Assembly (NCBI GenBank): GCA_956465555.1
Contig: OY101124.1
Span: 620,001-684,000, forward strand
DNA from: Nitzschia sp. pyKryTriq1
Taxonomy: Eukaryota > Bacillariophyta > Bacillariophyceae > Bacillariales > Bacillariaceae
Direction: 5' to 3'
Length of the DNA: 64,000 nucleotides
A program made the translations under genes and the position numbers. The notes below the pieces were generated by a model that saw only the letters and a list, made by a program, of their open reading frames with translations, was not told where the DNA came from and ran no database searches. Below, in pieces: positions 29,262-39,047 of this stretch (its first letter is position 1; every line of letters starts with the position of its first letter).

Positions 29262-31304
29262 ATGGCGTCTTCATCAGGTCCCATCAATAACTATGGCAAC
29301 TATCCGTTGAAGGATATTCTAGCGCCTCACCCCCATGATGTTTTATGCGGACGAGGTGGTGGAACCAACAATCATATTGGAAACTCGCACTGGCGGATGC
29401 TTGTCGCTGCGAACAAGCAACTTTACATTACGCTGCCGAAACGACAAAAGATGCTGCTGTCCAGAAGTATTGTAAACGCGGTGCGGAGTCAGAATCCTCC
29501 GGGGCGGTTTCTGCAGAAAGACTCCAAGTCAAATAAATGGTTCGACGTGGGAGATCAAAGAGCGCAAGAGAAAACATCGCAAGCGTTGCGAGAAGGAGCT
29601 CCTGACATTCGAAAGAAGGTGGCCGCCCACGGCGAAACCGACGCGGAGGGGAACCCCGTAGAATCTACGGAGGAGTCTAGTAGCTCGAGTGCCGACGGCG
29701 AACAGGCGGAAAACTCGTCTTCCGAGAAAAAAATAAAAACCAACAACAACACATCCCAAACCCCTCCTCCTACTCCTGCGACTTCCAAGGTTATTAGCAA
29801 GTCACCAGAAGCATCGTCCACTAAACCCATCCCAGCGACTCCGAACAACCCTTCGCCAATACCTGCGCACATGGGAAATCCTTCCGCGTCGCCGCCGCAA
29901 ATGATGAATAATCATCCGTACGGCGTCATGGCGGGCGGTTATGGTATGATGCCTCGAGGCATGCCGCAGTTGTTTGCTCCTGGTATGGGCGCTCCACAAG
30001 GCATGATGTTATTTGCAGGTCCAAATATGCAGCCCGTGCAGGTATTTCCCACCATGGTGATGAACGAGCATGGAATGATGGTGCCGGGCATGTCCATGGT
30101 GCCGGCGGCGGCAGCAGCCATGATGACTCATCTTCCCCAGCCACAAATGGCGGCGGGGGCAGCAGCAAACTCGAATGCTATTCCTACCATGATGCCACCT
30201 CCCCAGCTAGAAGTCTCAGCGGCTGGATCTGCCGCAACACAGCCAGCTTCGAATATTCATGAACACCACGAAACAGACGGAAACTATCATCATGAACAAC
30301 AACAACAACAACAACAACAACATAATCAGCAGCAGCAGCACTACTACCATCAGCAACAACACATCACGAATGATAATGCTAATAACAGTGCCCAGACGCC
30401 CACATTTGATGAATTTGTGGCAGCTCCACCGGATGGGCTTGATGGAGGCTGTAGTTTTGGTTCCGCCGCCGCCATGATGACAGATGCCGATATGATGAAA
30501 CTACAGGCAACTGGAGCGTCGTATGGATCCGTCATGAGCTACAAATACGGCAACAACAGCCATAGCAACCACCACTCGCAGCAGCAACAGCAACAACAAT
30601 ATCATCAGCAACAGCAACAACAGCAGCAATCGTATGGAATGAAAAGGGAGGACCACGATGATCACACTCCTATTGCCTTCAATAGTCTGGAACCGACCGG
30701 TATTTCGTTTGGAGATATGTCCATGATGAGTACGGGCGCGAAGTTAGAGGCAGGAGGGACATCGTTTGGTACCATGATGAGCTTGGAACAAATTGGAACC
30801 AGTTTTGGATCGTTATCTTTGGATCCAAACAGCCGCGAAATGTTATACCAGACCTTGGAACTGACGGGAGGGGGGCCCCAAATTCCGCCCATGTTTGATT
30901 CCGAAGACAAAGCAACGGGAAATTTGCTAGAATGCAGTGATACTGAATCCGAAGACTCGCAGTCGAAACCTGAACTGACGGCACAAAAAAGTGAAGCCTG
31001 GGAAAGGATGCGCATGTCGGTGGCCTACACGCAATTGCAACAATCGCAGAGCAAAGGGACTGTAAATTCGACCGATCTCATGCCTCCACCCACCATTATG
31101 CACAGTATGAATGGGGAAGAAGGTGACATGAACGGAAGAGTCTTGTCAATACCCACCACCAATTTCCAACGAGATTATTCGCAATTGAGTGCGTGGGGAG
31201 ACGACGGGGACGATGAGGCTGCGGCACCGCCGCCGCAACTTGAAAAACAGGGGAGTGAAGGAGCGGAAGCCCTGGTCGGGTACTTATCGCAACAACAATC
31301 ATAG
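29262..31304 (+). CDS. DUF6824-domain protein with poly-Gln and Met-rich regions
   Basis: 680 residues from ATG 29262 (GACCATGGCG context). The N-terminal domain reads PHPHDVLCGRGGGTNNHIGN, then WRMLVAANKQLY, KMLLSRSIVNAVRSQ, PPGRFLQKD, WFDVGDQRA and KTSQALREG, the hallmark of DUF6824, a domain greatly expanded in diatoms. It is followed by Ser/Thr/Pro-rich, Met/Gly/Pro-rich and two long Gln-rich segments (about residues 345-375 and 435-460), then short repeats of the T-G-x-S-(F/Y)-G type (GASYGSVMS, GISFGDMSM, GTSFGTMMS, GTSFGSLSL). The composition resembles transcription regulators and nuclear function is inferred; no DNA-binding activity is established for the domain. Confidence 0.85.
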   Translation: MASSSGPINNYGNYPLKDILAPHPHDVLCGRGGGTNNHIGNSHWRMLVAANKQLYITLPKRQKMLLSRSIVNAVRSQNPPGRFLQKDSKSNKWFDVGDQRAQEKTSQALREGAPDIRKKVAAHGETDAEGNPVESTEESSSSSADGEQAENSSSEKKIKTNNNTSQTPPPTPATSKVISKSPEASSTKPIPATPNNPSPIPAHMGNPSASPPQMMNNHPYGVMAGGYGMMPRGMPQLFAPGMGAPQGMMLFAGPNMQPVQVFPTMVMNEHGMMVPGMSMVPAAAAAMMTHLPQPQMAAGAAANSNAIPTMMPPPQLEVSAAGSAATQPASNIHEHHETDGNYHHEQQQQQQQQHNQQQQHYYHQQQHITNDNANNSAQTPTFDEFVAAPPDGLDGGCSFGSAAAMMTDADMMKLQATGASYGSVMSYKYGNNSHSNHHSQQQQQQQYHQQQQQQQQSYGMKREDHDDHTPIAFNSLEPTGISFGDMSMMSTGAKLEAGGTSFGTMMSLEQIGTSFGSLSLDPNSREMLYQTLELTGGGPQIPPMFDSEDKATGNLLECSDTESEDSQSKPELTAQKSEAWERMRMSVAYTQLQQSQSKGTVNSTDLMPPPTIMHSMNGEEGDMNGRVLSIPTTNFQRDYSQLSAWGDDGDDEAAAPPPQLEKQGSEGAEALVGYLSQQQS

Positions 31305-31489
31305 TCTGTCACTACGAGTATCGTCACCTTTGAGTTCAAATAGCCTGAAGTGTGAGGGGTTACTCTAGACAATTTTTCGATGGTTGCGCATAGTGCTTTC
31401 TAGACTGGACTGTATGGACTAGCAAAATCAAAGCATCAGTTCGTCTTCAGAAAGTCCTACTTATTATTTTTCGTTGAGTGACTACTACA

Positions 31490-32293
31490 TCATGATTCCT
31501 TCCCGAGAATAAAGTCAATCATCGTTGAACATGCTGCGGCTTGCTGGGGAACGAGGTGTCCTTTGGAATGCTCAAGAACCTTGTGGTTTCGAAAGCGTTT
31601 CGCTAGACTTTGGCTTTGATCCGAAGGGACACTTGTATCCATAGATCCAACGACATGGAGCGATCGCACCGAGATATTATTTGAGAGTATAATTTGTTGT
31701 TCCTTCTTTGGGCAGTTGGAAGGAGTCGCACTAAATCCTCCGACGAAAATACAGCTTTGGATCCGATCCCAGGGCGAGGACGAGCCTTGTGTTTCTTCTT
31801 TGAAGGCAGCGACTACATGAGCCAAGACGGCACCCTGAGAAAACCCTAGCAGACATATGTTTGTGGTTCTTTCTGGTATTTGTTCCAACTCGCTTTGTAG
31901 CAGCCTCAAAGATTCTTCGAGTCCAACGTAGTGAAGACTTTGGCCTGACTGTGAGAGAGAACGATCACTATGATCCAACTCGTTGTAGAAGAACCAAGCT
32001 CGGGCATCTTGACGACCTTTTGCTTCAACATGGGTGGCACTGGTGGCTGTAGATACACGAGTGGACGCGTGGACACCCAGAGGTGGAAGACGCATCGGAG
32101 CGTCCAGAAAGAGACATCCGATGCCTTGTTTGAGGAATCGTTTCGTCAAAGCTTTTGTTCGATTTCGAAAGACAAGGGAATTTTGCGCCCATCCATGAAG
32201 AAATATCACCATCGTCCCACCACCATCCATCGTTTGCTTGTCATTTTCTTCTAATGCAGGAAGAAAAATTCGGCGTGTTTCCTTGTCGCCCAT
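31490..32293 (-). CDS. FSH1/OVCA2-type serine hydrolase
   Basis: 267 residues from ATG 32293; the frame extends upstream only with a TTG start. An alpha/beta-hydrolase of the FSH1 family: MVIFLHGWAQNSLVFRNRTK near the N-terminus, LFLDAP, a nucleophile elbow GFSQG with Ser152, then a late Asp in VVGSMDTSVP and a His in SKGHLVP to complete the triad. FSH1/OVCA2 proteins are small esterases acting on acyl esters; the physiological substrate here is unknown. The insertion between LFLDAP and the elbow includes an Ala/Ser/Thr-rich loop. No targeting signal is clear. Confidence 0.8.
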   Translation of the reverse strand: MGDKETRRIFLPALEENDKQTMDGGGTMVIFLHGWAQNSLVFRNRTKALTKRFLKQGIGCLFLDAPMRLPPLGVHASTRVSTATSATHVEAKGRQDARAWFFYNELDHSDRSLSQSGQSLHYVGLEESLRLLQSELEQIPERTTNICLLGFSQGAVLAHVVAAFKEETQGSSSPWDRIQSCIFVGGFSATPSNCPKKEQQIILSNNISVRSLHVVGSMDTSVPSDQSQSLAKRFRNHKVLEHSKGHLVPQQAAACSTMIDFILGKES

Positions 32294-33097
32294 AGCGGAA
32301 AACACTTTGATCCGCGTTATCGCCCGTTGGATGCACACAACGACAACGACAAAGAACAGCGTTTGCAAGAGAAGTGAAGACGTTTACATATCCCAAAATT
32401 CACCAGGTCGTTTTTTCATAATTTATCCAGTTATGCAGAAGGACGAGTTGCATGATCTGTCGACTGTCGACAAAGCATCTCGAGCCCTCATCAAAAACTA
32501 GTAGTCTAGAGACGACGATGATGACGATGAGAGGATAAAAAAAGATCCAAAATCCAAAAAGAATGTCGCACCGCACGCACGCACGACGATTACTGATGAC
32601 TCGCTCGAATGAACCTACTACTTCGCTACTGTACCAGGTATGCATAAAATAATAAGATATGATCTTTTGAACCTTTCTCTCCGCTTTCGTCGTTCGTCAT
32701 TCGTCGACAATACAGTAATAATGACCAGCAACGACGGACGTGTTCTTGAGGAACATAACATGTTCCATTCATCGATCCAAGAAGGGAGAATGTATTGAAA
32801 ATGAAGTCTATGACAGTTTCAGGTGCTTTAGTGTCACCGCAGTGAAGCGAGTGGTGATGGTCGTGAATTATTGTCGGGAATCATCATCATCATCTGAAAC
32901 GACGCGAAATAAGATCGTGACTTTAGTGTGCGAAGATCGCTGGATCCGAATTTTGAATTTGTCACGACTCAATTGTCCAAGTGGGTAGATTTTCTCGTTG
33001 CAAGGGAACACAAAACAGCAACGACCAGCTTCATCATTCATTACATGGAGCTATTCATTTCATTTATTCTTCTTCCCCTAACACAAGAGTGCCAACA
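32294..33097. other. Divergent intergenic region
   Basis: Separates the minus-strand hydrolase from a plus-strand unknown gene and should hold both promoters. No gene supported. Confidence 0.5.
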
Positions 33098-33820
33098 ATG
33101 AAGACTGAACAAACATCATCGGAGAAGCATCGATCGAGTATCATCCTCCCCTCGGGGAGCAGCAGTCCCGCCGAAGAATTATCATCACCATCCTATCACA
33201 TTGACGAAGCGGTCAGTCCTTTCAGTCCCGGAAGAACACCTGATCCTCTCGTCGTCATGAATGTGCTGGAATTGCCGCCGGAATGGAAGCCAACTTCGTC
33301 TTGGACCGCTATCAACCAGCCCGAACCCGCGTCATCAGCATCCACCAGCATCGTACGTCATTCACGGCCACTGAAGGATTGTTCCAATCAACTTGCGAGC
33401 CCAAACTTCGAAAATCGTTCAAAGGACCCGCGTTGGTGCTCCAACAGCAAGGACAGGAATACTCGTAATATTGTCGATGTCGACAAGCAGCACGCTTCTG
33501 CTATCACAAATCGAGCTATCAAAAGGAAGAATATTCCTTCTACCGGCGTCTTTCCTGGCGCTGGTGGCGAGGATGAGGATGAGTTGGCATTGGGCGACAA
33601 CAAGACGTCCGTCATTGGTGGTGGGTCCGACACCAGACTGGAAGAAACGACTTCTTCCCGTCGGATGGTGAGTGCTTCCGCGCCGCCAGATGATGACAAG
33701 AAGGTACAACTAGAGGAGGAGGAGGAGGAGGATTCTCGACCCTGCAAGATTCGAAAGACATACTTGGACGGTTGCGCAAAGGCAGCTGCCAACTTTGTGC
33801 TTCTTGGAGAAGAGGTCTAG
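33098..33820 (+). CDS. Unknown acidic/Ser-rich protein
   Basis: 240 residues from ATG 33098 (CAACAATGAAG). No recognised family. The sequence is mostly low complexity: Ser/Pro-rich N-terminal half, a short ordered-looking patch (VVMNVLELPPEWKPTSSW), Asp/Glu runs (EDEDELALGD, EEEEEEDS), and a C-terminal segment RPCKIRKTYLDGCAKAAANF. KRKN and KIRK could be nuclear signals (inference). Shadow frames exist on both strands, so it is called mainly for its clean ATG, length and composition. Confidence 0.5.
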   Translation: MKTEQTSSEKHRSSIILPSGSSSPAEELSSPSYHIDEAVSPFSPGRTPDPLVVMNVLELPPEWKPTSSWTAINQPEPASSASTSIVRHSRPLKDCSNQLASPNFENRSKDPRWCSNSKDRNTRNIVDVDKQHASAITNRAIKRKNIPSTGVFPGAGGEDEDELALGDNKTSVIGGGSDTRLEETTSSRRMVSASAPPDDDKKVQLEEEEEEDSRPCKIRKTYLDGCAKAAANFVLLGEEV

Positions 33821-34070
33821 CTATGCGGTAGGAAGAGTGATCGAGGAGCATCGCGACGTCGGGGGTCGGATGGGGATCTAGTACTTTTGGAAAGTGTCAA
33901 TCAAATTCAAAGTACTGTACTTGTACTGCAGGAAAGCAGCGAAAAGTAGCATGGCTATTAAAGGGAATCAATGATAATCGGCATCAGCACCGGGGGGCCC
34001 GATTTCTTTACTAATTTATGCCCATTTAGTATCCCACAAAAGCACATGGGTCTCGACGTCTCTTGCTTTT

Positions 34071-36143
34071 TTAGACTAGTGCTAGTGAATTTCCTTCTTC
34101 GTGACGAGGATGGGCTACAACGACGACTCTAGTGTCTTCCATGGGCGCGTCTTCAATATGAATCTTGGCACCTCGTGCCCCACAGCATCGAATGCAGGCA
34201 CGAATGGATACACAGCAAGCTGTCGTCGCCAAGAGAACGAATCCCCAAAAGATGCCATCCGCCAAACCGAAATCATCAACATCAAAGAGCGCCTTCATGT
34301 ATCCACCGGCACTGGAGACTGCGGCATCGTCGCCCGACGGAATGGGTGGAATGGGAATGTTGGCCTGAACTTGAAAGCATTCGTCATTGTGGATGGTGTG
34401 ATACTTGTGGAAGGGCGATTGGTAGGGGACCAGTCGATGTTCCTTCTGGGAAAGACATGATCCATCTACACCATCCGAAAGTCGAATTACGACTTCATCG
34501 GCTTGATCCCAATGAAAGCCATGATACTCGACATGCGTCAAAATCTGAGAGGCATTGTCCGGCGTCGCCAGAAAGGTCATGTTGCGATTGGCGATTCCAT
34601 TTCCGTGGCAACTCCAGCTGACGGCGTCCATTCCTAGCAATGCTTGACGTTCGCTTGCCCGGCAGCTTCCAAAGTCTGCCAATGGCAAATAGTCGTTTGC
34701 GATAGTCAGGGTGCCGCTATTGACCCATAGATCCACTCGGATTCGATCAATGTTGAAATCTGCCATGTCCAACACTTGGACATTGCTCAGGAGCGCACGG
34801 GGACGAGCCCCTACTCCAGTGGGCTGGTTCTTGTAAACAGTAGCTTGTTCTGGAACATTCAGCACCGGTCGATGATTCACATGTATCACAATTAGTTCTT
34901 GTTTTCTAATGTCCGACATGGCAAACACAAGTTCGTCTTCTTCCTGCGATATCAATACCTCGCTGCCCTTGGAAAGCACCAGAAAGCGGTAGGTGAAGAA
35001 CTCGCGATGAGGATCCAAGCTTGTTCCATTAAAACTGAAACTTGGGGCATTGAAAAACTCTTCCGAGTTGGGACGGTACCAAATCGTCAATGGGGTGTTC
35101 GAGACGTCGAGAAGGAGACGTTGCTGCTCGTCCAGGCGATTGGTGTCTTCTTGATGATGCTCGGAAGGGAATAAAGACCCGAAAAATGGCAAACTTATCA
35201 TTTCCAGCATTAGGGACCAGCCTTGTGAGGCAGTCGAATTGCTGGCATCGAAGGCAAGACCCTCGCCCACATGAATAGAGCTCGTGTGACCACCTTGTGC
35301 CAAGAGCTGGACGTGTGGTCCATCTGCTACTTGGATGCGCAGTGGATCGCGATGGGCCCGGGCCAACTCCAAAATCGCTGCCCCTTGAAGGTACAATTCG
35401 TTCACATCTTGATCAGTCAAGACTTGGTTGTAAATAGAAAGCATGTTGAGGCTTCCTCCAAAATTGGACGATTTTTCGGATGTGTCGAGAGTGCCAAAGA
35501 GTTGGAGAGTCGACAACGGATTCCAAAGCGAAAGTGTCGTATCAAAGTCGTTGGGTGCTCCTTGCACAACAGGAACGCCATCCAAATATAGGTTGGTCTC
35601 ACCATTCCTCCAGACCACGACGACTTGTTGTAAGGTGTATGGAACCAAGTCACGTTGGCGCACCATCAAGACGCGGCATATGTTCTGCGTTCCAATGTGA
35701 TCGACATAGCGAAGCTCCAATTGGAGACCACGCTGCGCCAAAGCAACCTCAAATCCAGTGCATTCATCAGCCATGTCACCATCATTGTTCTCGTTTGGGT
35801 CTCGAAACAAAAACATTGGGAGAGAGGAATGATCCATGGTAGAATCTCCAATACTTGTAGTGGTCGGATTCTGTTTTGGAGGAAGAATCGGCGTCATCCA
35901 AAGTTCAATGGCAAAGGCCTCGGCGTCGACAGAAACTTCTTGGAGCTCTTGAATCGTTGCATTAGACTGTAACGTAGATGTTGAGACCATTCCGTTGGAA
36001 GAGAGATGACACAAGGGTGGATTCTTGTGGTGCGCCGATAGCGTCTTCATCAATGGACCACTCTCGACGACTTCAATTTGGCCCCTGTTGTCGCATCCAA
36101 ACTGATAGTGAACAATAGGGTTGGGGAGAGGGGAGAGTACCAT
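34071..36143 (-). CDS. LamG/concanavalin-like single-pass membrane protein
   Basis: 690 residues. The N-terminal half is a LamG-like jelly roll (FAIELWMTPILPP, VVVVWRNGETNLYLDGVPVV, then FGGSLNMLSIYNQVLTDQDV and NELYLQGAA). The middle resembles CSPG/cadherin-like repeats (HVNHRPVLNVPEQATVYKN, VDLWVNSGTLTIANDYLPLA, RNMTFLATPDNA). A single membrane span lies near the C-terminus (GIFWGFVLLATTACCVSI), followed by a short Cys/Arg-containing tail and an acidic end. The extracellular part has N-x-S/T sites, so type I topology is expected, but the annotated start (MVLSPLPNP) lacks a signal peptide. A short upstream exon is likely missing. Role unknown; a cell-surface adhesion or recognition protein fits best. 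Confidence 0.7.
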   Translation of the reverse strand: MVLSPLPNPIVHYQFGCDNRGQIEVVESGPLMKTLSAHHKNPPLCHLSSNGMVSTSTLQSNATIQELQEVSVDAEAFAIELWMTPILPPKQNPTTTSIGDSTMDHSSLPMFLFRDPNENNDGDMADECTGFEVALAQRGLQLELRYVDHIGTQNICRVLMVRQRDLVPYTLQQVVVVWRNGETNLYLDGVPVVQGAPNDFDTTLSLWNPLSTLQLFGTLDTSEKSSNFGGSLNMLSIYNQVLTDQDVNELYLQGAAILELARAHRDPLRIQVADGPHVQLLAQGGHTSSIHVGEGLAFDASNSTASQGWSLMLEMISLPFFGSLFPSEHHQEDTNRLDEQQRLLLDVSNTPLTIWYRPNSEEFFNAPSFSFNGTSLDPHREFFTYRFLVLSKGSEVLISQEEDELVFAMSDIRKQELIVIHVNHRPVLNVPEQATVYKNQPTGVGARPRALLSNVQVLDMADFNIDRIRVDLWVNSGTLTIANDYLPLADFGSCRASERQALLGMDAVSWSCHGNGIANRNMTFLATPDNASQILTHVEYHGFHWDQADEVVIRLSDGVDGSCLSQKEHRLVPYQSPFHKYHTIHNDECFQVQANIPIPPIPSGDDAAVSSAGGYMKALFDVDDFGLADGIFWGFVLLATTACCVSIRACIRCCGARGAKIHIEDAPMEDTRVVVVAHPRHEEGNSLALV

Positions 36144-37116
36144 GGTAGACGATACCTATCGATGCTGCTGCTGGTATGGTACAGTACGGTTGTGTGATTG
36201 TGTAAAGAAATAATCAAACAACCAAACAAAGTATCGCTGGCTCCAGAAGCGTCGTCGATCCAAGCAAGGCACCGAAGCGTGGGTTCAATCATCTCCTTTG
36301 GAGCGGCGGTTTCTACTGGGCGTTTCGTCGGTGTTACTTTTTGTCAATGTAATAAATACCGTGGATGGATAGAAAATGATTTGAGCCGTTTCTTTGACCT
36401 GGATGCTCCAAGAAGACGCCTGCTACATTCATTCTTCTGATTCTTCCCCTTGGACATCCGACGTGGTTGGCGGAACTTTACGGAGTCATCAACACAAGGG
36501 CATTACTGCACTCTAGTAGTAGACCCCTAGTAGCCCTACCCCATAACTCTCAGATAGCTCCCGACATCATCGTCAAACGACTTCTTTTTTGGATCTTGGA
36601 GGATCCCAAAATCCCAAAATCGATCTCTCGACTCTCCACGATTTTCAATTTGACTTTGAACTCTGTCTGCAGGATTCCAGATTCCCCATTGTATCGTACA
36701 GTACGTGTACCCTCAGGGCGGGGTAAAAGAGTCTTTATTATTATTTACCCTTATGTCCCGTGCGTACGAACGCGGGCTGCACACGTCAACGGGGTCAACG
36801 GTCGCAAAAAGAAAAAAAGAAAATAGCAAACATCAAACATCTCAACATCCTCGATCCTCGCTCTCTTCTCCATCCGCATCATCCTCTCATGATCATCACA
36901 TCTCACATCACGATGAATGGTTGATCGATCGATGGCAATTCTGATCGATTTACCTCTTTATGACACACTTCAACTTTTCCATTGCACACATCGATCATTT
37001 CTCTGGAAATAGCATCAGCTGGGAAAAAATCGATCATCAATTGAAAGAAGACAGGCAGGCAGACACGTATTCGTTTTATCTTCATCCTATCGTACTAGAC
37101 TAGCCACGCCATCGCG
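36144..37116. other. Divergent intergenic region
   Basis: Nearly 1 kb between the LamG-like gene (minus) and the asparaginase gene (plus). It may hide an upstream signal-peptide exon for the LamG-like gene. No other gene supported. Confidence 0.45.
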
Positions 37117-38610
37117 ATGTTTTCCTCTCGTTTCCAGGGACTCTTGTCGCGATGTCAGAGAGGTTGCTGTTACTATGACTCACTCTTGTCGTCGACGACA
37201 TTGAAAAGAAACTCTCTGAGGTCGTTTGCGAGCAAAACAGGAGGAAGTACTACTACTACCACCAGCACTGAGAACGAGAATGGTTCGACCACCACCACAG
37301 CATTTTCGAAACAGCGGGCAATGCGAATCGCACGATATGAAGAAATGAGAAAACTTATGGGAGAACCACTGCAAGAACCAGCGGGGCCTCTTTGGGGTCC
37401 CGACATTGTTGAAGATGAGCACGACCTTAGCGAAGATGTCGAACGAAAAGGATATATTCCCGAAGTATCCTTGTACCTTGGAGAAGGGGGACGTTCCTCA
37501 CGTAAACGAATCCTGATTCTGTGTACGGGTGGAACTCTGACCATGGCACCGGATCCAAATCAAGGAGGAGCGTTGGCACCCGTACAAGGGGCTATTTCAC
37601 GATATATGAAAGACATGACGGAACTCCATTCCAGTGGAATGCCCGACTACGTCTTGCATGAATATTCCCCCTTTCGAGATTCCAGTGACCTGGGGCCCGC
37701 CGATTGGGCGACCTTGGCCAACGATATTCGCGCCAACTACTTGCATTTTGATGGATTTGTCGTCTTGACGGGAACGGATACTATGGCTTATTGTGCTACC
37801 GCCTTGAGCTTTATGCTGGAGAATTTGGGAAAACCGGTCGTCTTTACGGGAAGTCAAATCCCATTGAGCGAACCTTACAATGATGCGCGACGGAACTTGA
37901 TCATGGCAATGATTTTCGCCTCGAGGGACAGCATCAATGAAGTTTCCATATTCTTCCATGATCGGCTGCTGCGTGCCAATCGATCTACCAAAGTCAATAC
38001 CCATCGGCTGCTGGCCTTTGACTCGCCGAATTTGGATCCCTTGGCGTCTATTGGTATCACCATTGACGAAAATGAGCATTTGGTGCTACCCCCCGCAAAA
38101 GGGGCATTAAAAGTCCATACGCAAATGGATACTAGATTATTGACGATTCGATTGGTTCCTGGCTTTGACGATGAGATGATTCGATACATGATCCATGCGA
38201 ATAAAGGAAGCGAACGGGGTCTCAAAGCGTTGGTACTCCAGTTGTACGGGACGGGGAATATTCCAAGTGTGAAGGAGTCATTTATTCAACTACTGGCAGA
38301 CGCCAAAGAGCAAGGGATTCTGGTCATTGCTGCCACACAATGTTTTACCGGAAACGTCATGCTAGGACATTACGCCACTGGGCGTGCATTGGAGCAGGCG
38401 GGTGTCGTTTCGGCTTCAGATATGACCTTGGAGGCCATAGCGTGCAAGAGTGCGTATTTATTTGGCCGAGGCGACTTGACTATGCAAGAAATTGGAGAAT
38501 TGATGACCGTGTCCTTGAGGGGGGAAATCACACCTCGAGAAGCTTTGTCCCCTCCACCTTTGTCGAGTGCCTATCAACAGGGAATCCGAAAAGGAAAGAA
38601 ATACTATTGA
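37117..38610 (+). CDS. L-asparaginase, organelle-targeted
   Basis: 497 residues, single exon. It hydrolyses asparagine to aspartate and ammonia. Both active-site signatures are present: ILCTGGTLTM (about residues 133-142, first catalytic Thr) and VVLTGTDTMAYCATALSFML (about 215-234, second Thr and the GTD triad). PVVFTGSQIPLSEPYNDARR and the C-terminal QCFTGNVMLGHYATGRALEQ also fit the bacterial-type asparaginase fold. About 130 residues precede the core: a basic, Ser-rich start (MFSSRFQGLLSRCQRG) suited to mitochondrial import, then a Thr-rich linker and a charged region. Compartment is inferred. Confidence 0.93.
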   Translation: MFSSRFQGLLSRCQRGCCYYDSLLSSTTLKRNSLRSFASKTGGSTTTTTSTENENGSTTTTAFSKQRAMRIARYEEMRKLMGEPLQEPAGPLWGPDIVEDEHDLSEDVERKGYIPEVSLYLGEGGRSSRKRILILCTGGTLTMAPDPNQGGALAPVQGAISRYMKDMTELHSSGMPDYVLHEYSPFRDSSDLGPADWATLANDIRANYLHFDGFVVLTGTDTMAYCATALSFMLENLGKPVVFTGSQIPLSEPYNDARRNLIMAMIFASRDSINEVSIFFHDRLLRANRSTKVNTHRLLAFDSPNLDPLASIGITIDENEHLVLPPAKGALKVHTQMDTRLLTIRLVPGFDDEMIRYMIHANKGSERGLKALVLQLYGTGNIPSVKESFIQLLADAKEQGILVIAATQCFTGNVMLGHYATGRALEQAGVVSASDMTLEAIACKSAYLFGRGDLTMQEIGELMTVSLRGEITPREALSPPPLSSAYQQGIRKGKKYY

Positions 38611-39047
38611 CACCATCAGACGGTGAACTGCGCGGCAACAACATCCTTTTCTGTAAGGATGGCCTTCTGTAATGAATAATATGGTTATCACTATTTGATA
38701 TTTGGATGAAACAAGTGACGGGGGCGTTGGACAGTACCAGGTACTTGTACACATTCGTACTGGGAGGTCCAGCGACTAGTGCTGTCGCGAAGGTTGTCTG
38801 CAAGTTCCCTACTACCGGTAGAGAAGATGGCCCGACGCAGGATAGGATTACGTCCCATCGTGCAGTACGTGTACTGTAGATAAGACTAGCGGACGAAATC
38901 TCTGGTAGATGTATCTGCTCTAGAGAGCAGAGGCTTTGCGGCTCCCCGCTAGTATACACACATACTGGCCACTCGAATGTGAGTAACATCGCATCCCAGG
39001 TTCCCCGCCGTGGTATCAAATCCGGAGTCATCAAACATCATCAATCA
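38611..39047. other. Convergent intergenic region
   Basis: Holds 3' ends of the asparaginase gene and the minus-strand CBM96-like gene. GTACCAGGTACTTGTACAC near 38735 is another GTAC-rich stretch. No gene supported. Confidence 0.5.
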
